Positions 56,250 to 64,000 of a DNA stretch of 64,000 nt are shown here, in pieces; within the stretch, counting starts at the first letter, position 1; the number at the start of each line of letters is the position of its first letter. A model generated the notes under the pieces. It was not told where the DNA came from. It searched no databases and saw nothing but the letters and a program-made list of their open reading frames with translations. The stretch lies in the NCBI GenBank assembly GCA_013396995.1, contig VWZP01007308.1, positions 443,019 to 507,018 of the forward strand. The letters run 5' to 3'. The position numbers and the translations under genes are program-made. This stretch comes from Dicaeum eximium. Taxonomy: Eukaryota > Chordata > Aves > Passeriformes > Dicaeidae.

Positions 56250-56998
56250 TGTAATCATATAAGACAGCTTAGCTGCTATCCTCCCACTCTCTAGAATTTT
56301 TAATTTCAGCTGTTTCTGCTTGGATTTATTTCCAATATTCCTGCTCGGCTTTTCAATTTCCTCAGTTATTAAATTTTAATTCAGTGCATTAGCATTTAAA
56401 TTAAAAAAGGGTTTATTTTATCGAAATCGTTGGCTGGCCCCCATCCTGCTGCACATGAATTGCCTGTTTCTGCCATTTGCACAAAATGTGAAATGCAGCT
56501 AATATCTTTTAACTTGTATTTGCACAAATTCAGAAATAAAATTTCTGGGATTGGAATAATATTGTCTTTCCAAGGAAGGCTCTCATCAGTGAGCCGGGGA
56601 AGGAGGCGAGAGGAGACCGTGGGCCCTCCCTGCTCATCCCTCCCAGGGCCTGGAAGGGCTAATTAGGGCACAGGGCTAATGAGGGGAGGTGTTGGGCTAC
56701 CCCTCCAGCTTGGAGCGCGGCCATTCCTACGTGGACATTTGGACAATATGGCCATTCCTGATTTCCCACCCGGCCATGGCGTGATTTTGGATCCGAGGGA
56801 TCATCGATTGAGACTTGGGTTTGCACGGGAGTGACCAGAGGGGTTGGGCTGGGGCTCAGACCCTGCCCTGGGCTCAGAGCTGAGCTGTGTGTGCAGCTCC
56901 TGGAGAACCCCAGAGTTCGGGTGCAGCTGGGGCAGGAGGGGCTGGAGAGCAGCCCCGACCTTCTGAACCTAACCAGCTTTTTTGTTTTGATCCCCTAG

Positions 56999-57042
56999 GC
57001 CGACGAGAGCAACAGCAGTGGGCGGAGGAGCTCTTCCAGCAG
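56999..57042 (+). CDS. Candidate 44-nt internal exon of an unidentified gene
   Basis: The acceptor is TTTTTTGTTTTGATCCCCTAG, with CCTAAC as a near-ideal branch point about 30 bases upstream of the exon; the donor is CAG followed by GTAGGG. All splice elements are of good quality. The segment is richer in CpG and purines than its flanks, with GGAGGAGC-type enhancer words. All three frames are open: ADESNSSGRRSSSSR, PTRATAVGGGALPA and RREQQQWAEELFQQ, so the true frame cannot be chosen. 44 is not a multiple of three, so as a coding exon it would change phase. I do not recognise the gene. A non-coding transcript exon or a chance pair of splice sites is possible. Confidence 0.38.
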
Positions 57043-58060
57043 GTAGGGCTGGGCTGCTGGCCCGGGTGGGATGTGCTGTGGGGTGCAGCTCTGCTCAGAT
57101 GTGCTCTCCCTCCTGGAGATGGGGTGGCCAAAGATGGCTCCACGGAGGGATGGCTGGGAGCTGGCAGAGCTGAGTGTCCACGCAGCTCTTTTTGGGTAGA
57201 GCTGGAAAGATGGGTGTAGGAGGCTGGCCTCATGCTGGCCTTGGGGACTGGAAGCAGAGGGGGTTTGTGTGTGTGTGGGGAGTTCCAGCGGAGTGCCTGC
57301 AGCACAAGGCTCTTGGATGGAGACCTTGGGCTGTGCAGACCCTTCTGTCCTTCAGAAGGAGAGGACAGAGATGTCCCACCACCCCAGCCCCCTGTGATCC
57401 CACTGAGAGGTGTCTCTGCTGCTCCCACTCTGGAGAGGGACATGCTGAGGTGGGTCTGCCCTGGGCTGTGACCTCCAGTCCCCTCCAGGGCCTCCAAAGC
57501 ACCGTGAAAATTTTATTCCTTAGATAAAACTCATCCTGCCGTGTGAAAGCACATCCTAGGGAGATCTGGGAACTGCTGTGATGCTGATGCTCTCCCTCCT
57601 CCCACTGCTGAGGGTGCACAGCCTCTGCCAGGTTCGATGCTCCCACCATGCTAGCTGCTCCCTGCCCAGTGCTTCAGCTCTGCCAATGGCATTTCAGGAC
57701 AAAATACCCTCATTCCTGGCGGTTTTTTGTCCAGCTGGCACTTCTTGGCATTGAACATGTCTGGGGTGCCCCTGAGCTGGGCAGAGGAGAACATTGGGTG
57801 TCTGTCACAAGGGAAGACTTCTCTGTCTCACTTTGGGCATGGCTCATCTGTGGTCCCCCAGTGGTGGCTCACAGGATACTGGGAATTAACCTGAAGAAAG
57901 TCTTGGAAAGAAAGCACAGGCTGAGGAGCAAGGGGAGAGGAGCCAGGCATCACTTCCTTCCCCTGGATTCTTTATTCCAACCTTTAATTCAGTTTTGCAG
58001 CTCTCACTGGAGGGTTTCCCACAGCAGATGAGTGAGTGTATCCTCCATGTGGGAGCTGAC
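57043..58060. other. Unique sequence, no further exon found
   Basis: GC-moderate sequence downstream of the candidate exon. Several frames of 110-207 codons on both strands overlap here, as expected in GC-rich sequence. I find no second exon with equally good splice sites. Confidence 0.4.
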
Positions 58061-58145
58061 CTTTGCAGTGTCTGTCTCACCTTTGGAGTGACCATGTCAC
58101 CTTTGGGGTGTCTGTGTCACCTTTGGGGTGTCCATCTTACCTGTC
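58061..58145. repeat. 20-bp tandem repeat, four units
   Basis: Units of exactly 20 bases start at 58061, 58081, 58101 and 58121. The consensus is CTTTGGGGTGTCTGTGTCAC, with 1 to 6 differences per unit, followed by a broken fifth unit. Confidence 0.92.
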
Positions 58146-59335
58146 TGGAGTGCCCTTGGGGCTGAACATCCTCCCAGGAGTGAGCAATGGCCCTTTCCAG
58201 GGCAGGGATGGAGTTCCTGGTGAGGTGGGAGAACTTCCCTCTGTTTTCCCTGTTCCTTTGTATGTCCAGAGGAGAGTGAGGCTGGTTATTGCTTTTTTCC
58301 TTGTAGAAAAGTGGAAACAAAACCTGGTTTATCATCTACCTGACTGAACAAAACGTGGTCAAAGACAGGAGAATGACCAAGTCCATTTAAAAATAATAAA
58401 ACAGAATCAAAATGTAATATTTCAAGAAAGCTCTGTCAGTGATTGAAGGTGGAAATGTGGCTCTGACTGAATCTGTGAGGTCATCAGTGGATGGAGACAC
58501 AAGATAGATGTTTCTCAAAGTCATTGCTGCTTGGAACCCTCACTAATTGCAAACTTTCAAGGAAGCTTTTAACAATTAATTTATATCTATATTAATTTAT
58601 ATAGTAAAAATATNTAATATAATATAATATAATATAATATAATATAATATAATGTTGCCTGTATTTTATCTTCCTGCAATATTTTTTTTTCACAGTAGCA
58701 GGCTTGGTCTAAGGTGATGACTGTGGTATTGGCTCAGTCCTTTTTTCTTTTTTTTTTCTGCAGTGAATTGATTTTATTCTGTTTCAAGCAAACTCTGAAA
58801 GCTCTGAAGACCTAGGGGTTTGTGATCTCACCACCCCCGGCTTCATGGGCCTGTTGCTGCCTTTGGAAGAACAGGGGTCAGGGTGAGCAGCTGACAGCTC
58901 GTGGTGGCAGAGAGCACTCGCTGTTCTCCTCCCCCATTATCTCCTGTGTGCTTGCTGCACCTCAGTAAGTGCTCAGTAATGGGAGATTTTAAAAGGTGAA
59001 GAGAATTCTTAGGAGCACAAAAAGCCCTCTTCCTTGAAGGCAGCCAGAAGAGAGATGGCTGCTTGCCTTGGGGAAGATGACAACTAAGAGACAACCTGAC
59101 AAAGCTGTGCATGTTTTTGAACACTCCAGAAAAGGTAGATCAGAGGCTTCTTTCTTTCTTTTGCAAGGAAAAAAGAGACAGTCAACAAAATTAAAAAGCA
59201 GCAAATTAAAAGCCAATAAAAGGCAGGATGTTTTCCTGCATGATGGCAGCGATGTGATGGGAGTACGACACCAGAAGTTGGGTGCTCAGAGGGGCTGGGA
59301 GGGGACTCAGCTGGAACACAGTGACAGGGGGTGAC
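58146..59335. other. Unique sequence, no gene
   Basis: AT-rich from 58340 to 58780, containing the TAATA array at 58615. The rest is balanced. No exon or transposon is recognised up to 59336. Confidence 0.45.
58614..58653. repeat. TAATA microsatellite with one ambiguous base
   Basis: TAATA/AATAT units run from 58615 to 58653. The base at 58614 is N, right at the edge of the array, so array length in the assembly is uncertain. Confidence 0.9.
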
Positions 59336-59535
59336 ATGGGTTGGATTCACAGCATCTCACACTGCCTTGGGATGGGACAGAGCTTCCAGTCCCACTCCTG
59401 CCATGGCAGGGACACCTCCCACTGTCCCAGGCTGCTCCGAGCCCTGTCCAACCTGGCCTTGGGCACTGCCAGGGATCCAGGGGCAGCCACAGCTGCTTTG
59501 GGCACCCGTGCCAGGGCCTGACCACATTCACCACC
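59336..59535 (-). mobile_element. CR1 LINE 3' portion, antisense
   Basis: Tail first: 'gggttggattcacagcatct', 'gagcttccagtcccactcct', 'gccatggcagggacacctcc', 'cactgtcccaggctgctccg', 'cctggccttgggcactgcca', 'gggatccaggggcagccaca', 'ggcacccgtgccagggcctg'. The copy is interrupted here; a further piece follows at 59605. Confidence 0.88.
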
Positions 59536-59604
59536 ACCACACCTGGTCTGCTCAAAGCTGCAGAATTACTCTGGTAATACTGGATATTTTTCTGTCAGAT
59601 NTCT

Positions 59605-59660
59605 CGCTCCAACAGGTCCAGGTCTTGTGTTGGAGGCCCCAGTGCTGGACATGGTCTGGC
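59605..59660 (-). mobile_element. CR1 LINE internal piece, antisense
   Basis: 'cgctccaacaggtccaggtc' and 'ttgtgttggaggccccagtg' with 'ctggacatgg' match the antisense CR1 segment ('ctccagcaggtccaggtcct...ggaccccagggctggacac') that would lie upstream of the piece at 59336-59535. About 300 bases of the intervening CR1 are missing and replaced by 70 bases that include an N at 59601, so a deletion or an assembly error is possible. Confidence 0.65.
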
Positions 59661-60644
59661 CCCATCCTGTGAGTGAGCACATGGCAGGGGATCAGTTCCT
59701 TGCTCCTGTCCACTGGAGGCTTGCTTTAAGCTTCTTCTGAAGCCCCTTCTACACATGGTGCTGGGTGTCCCTGTCTGATGTGTGACAGTCCCACAGGGCT
59801 GGTGGGACAGGAGGGCAGTGTGGGAGCAGCACTGGGAGCTGTGGGCCTCAGGGTGAGCACTGGGAGTCTCCATGAGACTATTGGAGCACTAACAACTTCC
59901 CAATAATTAATGTCAGCGTTCAGATGGTGGGCTCTAGATTCTGACAAGAAATAATTGAAAAACCAAATGTGCAATTATGTCTGACAAGCAGCGTGTGCTT
60001 TTCTTGGTCACCAGAGCCTTGTGTAGTCATGTGTTAGACACGGTTTTATATCATTATTATTGTTTATATGGCGGGTGTCAGAGGAAGGAGGAATTTCAGT
60101 TTCGAGTCCTCTGTTGGCTATTTATTTTAAAGTCATTAGATTTGTTTTCAGACTTAACTACACTTAATGTGCAAGACTCCTGCTGAATAAATCAGCCCCT
60201 GATATAGGAGCTGCATCTGTTTGCGGAGGGAACGGAGCCAGCTGGAAGCTCAGCCCCGTCTGCAGCGGGGCTGTCACCAGCCGCTAGCCTGCTCGCAGCA
60301 CAGATGTAGCTGTGGAGGAGCTCTGCTCCTGGAGCAGGGGAATCCAGGCCTTCAGGGCTGGGAGCTGCTGGCCAGGGCAGGGGTGGCTCTCATTTAATGC
60401 AGTGCTAACAGCACCGGGCTCAGCTCCCAGAAGGGGCTCAGGGAGGTGCAGGTCCAGCAGAAGGGCTCTGAGTGCTGGCCCAGGTGGGAGCAGAGCAGGA
60501 GCTCCCATGGGTGCTTTGGGCTGGGCCTGGAGGTTTCCCAGCTTTGACATGGTATAGTTTTCCCAGATACTCCAGACCAAGCTGTGGTGCCTCAGGCACC
60601 TGATCTGAGTGTTTCAGTCTGTGCCATAGAAGATGTGACTTCCA
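59661..60644. other. Unique sequence, no gene
   Basis: 59870-60180 is AT-rich and repeat-free. 60190-60310 carries several CpGs ('gtttgcggagggaacggagc', 'tgcagcggggctgtc', 'agccgctagcctgctcgcag') and may be a small regulatory element. No exon is supported. Confidence 0.4.
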
Positions 60645-60850
60645 TGGAATCACACAATCTCTGAGCTGGAAGCATCCACCAGGATCACTGAGTCCAGCTC
60701 CTGTCCCTGCACAGACACCCCCATGTCCCACCCTGGGCATTCCTGGGAGCGCTGTCCAAACACTCCTGGAGCTCTTGGGGCTGGGACCATTCCCTGGGGA
60801 GCCCTGGAAGGAGAAGCTTTTGAGAAAGGGTTGCACACACTTTGCTCCTT
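60645..60850 (-). mobile_element. CR1 LINE 3' portion, antisense, older subfamily
   Basis: Tail first: 'atggaatcacacaatctctg', 'agctggaagcatccaccagg', 'atcactgagtccagctcctg', 'tccctgcacagacaccccca', 'gcgctgtccaaacactcctg', 'gagctcttggggctgggacc', 'attccctggggagccctgg'. Same subfamily as at 5055 and 55145, here on the other strand. Confidence 0.85.
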
Positions 60851-61229
60851 CTCAGTTCACCTTTCTCCAGCCTCCCTGGTGGCACCTTCCCCTCTCTTCC
60901 CCACATTCCTTGTGGTGTCCTTTGTGGACACGTCCTTCCCTCCTGTCACCCAAGAGGGTGCCCTGGGATGGCACCAACTCTTTTTCAGGCTCCTCTTCAA
61001 GCTCACCAGATCTCCAGCACTGGGGAAGGACAATTTCTGATGTTGTGGTCCTCTGAAGCTCGGGAGAGAGCTCTACACCCTGTGGAGGGACAGGCCTAGG
61101 GCTGGGTATTTCCAGGGATTTTTTCCAAAGAAAACTATTCGAATTATCTCCCCTTTCTTTGAGAGGCAACCTGTGGGATTTTCCCACAGTCCCAGGGTGC
61201 CAAGAAGCTTCCAACTCATCCTGCATCAG
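60851..61229. other. Unique sequence, no gene
   Basis: Balanced spacer with frames of up to 124 codons that lack motifs. Confidence 0.4.
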
Positions 61230-62620
61230 AAAAAGAGAAGACTCGTACTAATTAGGCAAGGAATTTAATAACCCTTGGCGCCCACTGAAGGGCTCTCGTC
61301 TGCCATCTTCAAAAAGAAACAAACCAACCAACCAGCACAAAACCCCTCAAAAGTGCCCTCTGGCCAGTTTTAGAGCAGTGGATAGTTCAGTTCTATAGAC
61401 AACCAGGACAGAAGCTGTGGGGAACCCAGGCAGGTTTCCTTGAAACCCAGAAGAAGGTCCATGTACAAGGAGATGACAGCGCTCAGACACATCTCAGCTT
61501 CGAGGGATGGGAGTACTTCCTGTGTAAAGCACACCAGTTTGCCCAGTGCCAAAGTCTTGGAGAGCTCTGGATGGTGTGAGGTGGAGAAACATCCCTTTCT
61601 GGAGCATTAAAGTACCGAGACGTGGCAGTTCTAAAGCCTTCAGGAACGCTGAGCTACCAGGAAATCTTTGGGTCACCCCCTCACTCCTCATGGCGTGTTG
61701 GAGACCTGTGGCCATTTTAGTTCTCACCCCCTCAGTCATTTCTTAGTCAAGGAACACAGAGCCCTTTCACTGATGTAAATAAATCCTTAATCTATTCTCT
61801 TTGTTTTTCCCTGAATTTCTTTGTCTCTGATGACATTTCCATGCTTGAAAATTTAAAGATGCTGGCAGCTATTCCATTATCATCTTAAATTCAGTTTTTA
61901 ACCTGCATCATTTGTGTGTCGCATTTTTTATCTGACTGAATTCTTTTTTGCTTTTGGCAAAGAGCGCGCGGTTGTTTTTTGTTGGATAAGCCAAATTTTT
62001 TTTATATTTGGTTAGACTTTCCTCTTCAAACCATCCTCAAGATATTCCTAATAAGGACTGAAGGGAATTTGTTTTGCTAATACCTTAGGAATTCTTTGTG
62101 GCTCTTGACTATTGTTCTGGTTTGTATTTTAATGTTTAATTTCCAGAGGAGAGGCAGGCTGATTGGTCCTGGAGTTTACCTTCTCTGAAGGATTCGGAGC
62201 TGCCGAGTGTCCCTTGAGGAATGAATGCACGATTAAATTCCTCTTGGACTTCCTGAAGCAGAGTTTGCTGTCAGGAAAGGTTGTGTGTTTTACTAGACCC
62301 AGATAGCTGGAAAAATTAAATATTCTGCTTTGTTTGTTTGTTTTTCCTAGATTTTAGCACTGACACCATACACACCACCGAGTGCTGCATTATGTATTTT
62401 GGGGTTTTTGAAAGCTTTTACCTCTGTTTGCAAGAGCTGGCTGCCCTCAGAGGCAGGAGGTGAACTTCCCTGAGGCATGTCTCTTCTACAAAACTGTCAT
62501 GTCCTTTATATTTATGAACTCCTTAATAATATTGGTATTTATTGAGCAAATTTCTCCCAGGAAAGCCTGCATGAAGCTACCGTCACACTTCTGCCTGCAA
62601 AAGGATGTGACCTCATGTTC
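61230..62620. promoter_or_regulatory. Repeat-free, mostly AT-rich block, possible conserved element(s)
   Basis: Contains 'cgtactaattaggcaagg' (TAATTA-type), TTGGCGCCCACTG at about 61277, AAGAGCGCGCGGTTG at about 61962 (an unusual CpG triplet in AT-rich DNA), TGATTGGTCCTGG with an inverted CCAAT box at about 62160, and 'gaatgcacgattaaattcct'. No transposon or long frame. The mix of AT-rich sequence with isolated CpGs is often seen in conserved non-coding DNA. Inference only. Confidence 0.3.
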
Positions 62621-64000
62621 TGATTTCAGTTTTTTTGGAGGGAGAAAGCAGAAGATGTAAATGTGTCCCAGATAGGGGCAGGGTTTGGGCTGCTTCTCCT
62701 GCCTCAGGGATTTTCTTTGTGTGCCCAGTTAGTCTGATGTCCCCAGGTCCAACTGACTTGGAGTGAGTGCCTCAGAGCCTCCAGGAGCTGCAGCTTCATC
62801 CTTGGTCAGGGTAGGAGGGACCAGTGTGTTCAGGATCATGGGTGCAAAGAGGAGACCCAGCAGCCTTGTGAAGAAACCCAACCAAGGATACAGCTCCTGG
62901 GCCATGGACAAAATCAGCACAGAGACTACAGGAGCGCTTGGGACCTCGCAGGGACCCTGAAGTCTTTGAATCCTGAGGTTCACGGGAGCATGTTGCACGT
63001 GGAATATACCCAGAAGCTCTGACCAGCTTTTGCTTTTTTCCTGTTCTTCGGCAAGTCTTCTCTCCTGTACTGCTGGTGGAGGAGGGAGTTCCCATCCCTT
63101 AAAATAACATCAGGACAGGAGAGAGCAGATTTTTCCTGTAACACTTCCGAAGTTTAATGCACACTTTGGGAATTCACAGTGGCATTGTGGATGATTGTGA
63201 AGAGAATTGAAACCTCCTGGTGGAACACAGATGACCATGAACCCCTCTGTGACCAAGTGAAAATTTGAGTTTCAGGCACGTGGACCAGCACATGCTGCCA
63301 TCGTGTGTGTCACCCAGAGTGCTGGTGGCACACTTTGGGTAACCTGCTTAGGTATCCATGCTCTGGAATGTGGACAGGCTCCCAGATGGAAAGAGTCAAG
63401 GAGTAGAAGGGATATTTTAGTGTACACACAGTGTACATGAAGGAAGTGTTTGCTTTGCTTCACTCGAGAGACAACAGAGGGGGTTTTCTCCTGTGGAGGG
63501 GAGATTCCCAGTAAGAGAATCTCTTTTCCAGCAAATGCCCAATGACCAGAGGCAGCAATCCACACTGGAAGTACAGTGCCTGTTCCAGAAAATAATCCCT
63601 CAGAGGAGGAACACAAGATGGGGTGGTTGTTCCAGCACTTCACACATCAGCACCAGGACATCCTCTCTGAAGGATGCAGGCTCAGGCTGCAGAGGGGCTT
63701 TGGCAGAGGCTCTGGGAGCTGTGGTAGGGAGGGGGGCGTGGGTTGAGTCCCTTGGAGAGGAGGAGCCCTGGACACTGTGACACAGGAGCTTTGAGTGGTG
63801 TCTTTTCCTTTCAGGGTGTGAGGGAGCATCTGAAGCTGGGGCTGGAGCCTGGAGCTGAGGAGCCAGGAGCTCAGTTGTAACACTGGGAGAACAGCTCCTG
63901 CTTTTCTCTCTTTTAACCCTACACTGGAAAATCTTCTTGTCTGGTGATATCTGCAGGAGATGTCCCCAGTGAAGGACACCAGGCAGTTCCTCTGCTTCCT
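62621..64000. other. Unique sequence to window end, no gene
   Basis: Balanced sequence with chance frames of up to 123 codons. A T/C tract ending TTTCCTTTCAG at about 63804-63814 precedes a short open frame that ends in TAA after 21 codons (GVREHLKLGLEPGAEEPGA...). It could be mistaken for a terminal exon, but no polyadenylation signal is seen in the sequence that follows. Nothing is supported. Confidence 0.4.

Larger units (their letters stand above)
55500..56580. promoter_or_regulatory. AT-rich repeat-poor block, likely conserved non-coding DNA
   Basis: Includes 'tcatataagacagcttagct' at about 56256-56275, 'cagttattaaattttaattc', 'gtgcattagcatttaaatta' (ATTTGCAT-like and TAAT cores), 'tatcgaaatcgttggctgg' and 'gaattgcctgtttctgcc'. 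No transposon is present; only short A/T runs interrupt it (an 18-base AAT array at 55815-55832 with CAT repeats to 55850, and 20 A at 56230-56249). The block lies just upstream of the best candidate exon. Conservation is inferred from composition, not shown. Confidence 0.35.

Noticed and set aside
56874..57497. 207-codon minus-strand Ser/Pro-rich frame over the candidate exon
   Set aside because: Low-complexity composition, no known domain, and no splice signals on the minus strand. The plus-strand splice signals are much better evidence.
63804..63880. Possible terminal exon after CCTTTCAG
   Set aside because: The 21-codon frame ends in TAA, but there is no AATAAA signal in the 120 bases that follow and no partner exon.
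1..64000. Bacterial, phage, CRISPR or endogenous retrovirus content
   Set aside because: No direct-repeat/spacer array, no operon-like gene packing, no paired long terminal repeats with primer-binding site or gag/pol motifs were seen on either strand.
1..64000. tRNA or rRNA genes
   Set aside because: No tRNA A/B-box pair with a foldable cloverleaf and no ribosomal RNA words were recognised by eye; a covariance-model scan would be needed to exclude degenerate copies.

Overview
The window looks like nuclear DNA from a bird, most likely a songbird (passerine). The main evidence is about fifteen truncated copies of CR1 retrotransposons on both strands. They carry the CR1 3' end ('cttccaaccca...attctatgatt'). 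Five of them (8964, 25331, 35885, 48762 and 54592) share a block of about 100 bases, 'gtgggcaggccctggcacag...', that I associate with passerine CR1 copies. Other vertebrate-type features are long microsatellites, poly-A and poly-T runs, overall CpG depletion with a few local CpG-rich islets, and no dense open reading frames. Nothing bacterial, phage or plasmid is present: no operons, ribosome binding sites, CRISPR arrays or insertion sequences.

I found no complete protein-coding gene. The long open frames (up to 363 codons) are repeat-driven (minisatellite at 1-290, GGAT array at 44534-44749) or lie in unremarkable sequence or CR1 copies, and none reads as a protein family I know. The most gene-like objects are short segments with good splice signals on both sides: 56999-57042 (+, the best), 53529-53590 (+), 10181-10214 (+), 30827-30894 (+) and 38985-39021 (-). 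The window is therefore most simply read as intronic or intergenic sequence of a large gene or gene desert. No gene can be named from what is visible.

Layout. 1-290: GC-rich minisatellite. 291-8944: unique sequence with one CR1 piece and a double palindrome near 5.6 kb. 8945-13605: CR1 copies plus older decayed LINE pieces, including a recognisable reverse-transcriptase linker remnant at 12489-12716. 13606-25310: mostly unique, with a CpG-rich islet at 16056-16315, AT-rich possibly conserved blocks at 22.1-23.3 kb, and a diverged tandem duplication at 24618-24880. 25311-36302: several CR1 copies, a second CpG islet at 26005-26172, and AT-rich homeobox-type sequence at 31.4-31.9 kb. 36303-44812: unique sequence, then an antisense CR1 whose tail has grown into a 29-unit TAGAA array, followed by a GGAT array. 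44813-54968: unique sequence with three CR1 copies and A-rich and T-rich tracts. 54969-64000: AT-rich possibly conserved sequence at 55.5-56.6 kb, the best exon candidate, a four-unit 20-bp tandem repeat, two single-N assembly ambiguities, three antisense CR1 pieces and a quiet unique tail.

There is no multi-gene system here. What could be functional is regulatory: AT-rich, repeat-poor blocks with homeobox, nuclear-receptor and E-box type sites. Conservation of these blocks cannot be judged from one sequence.
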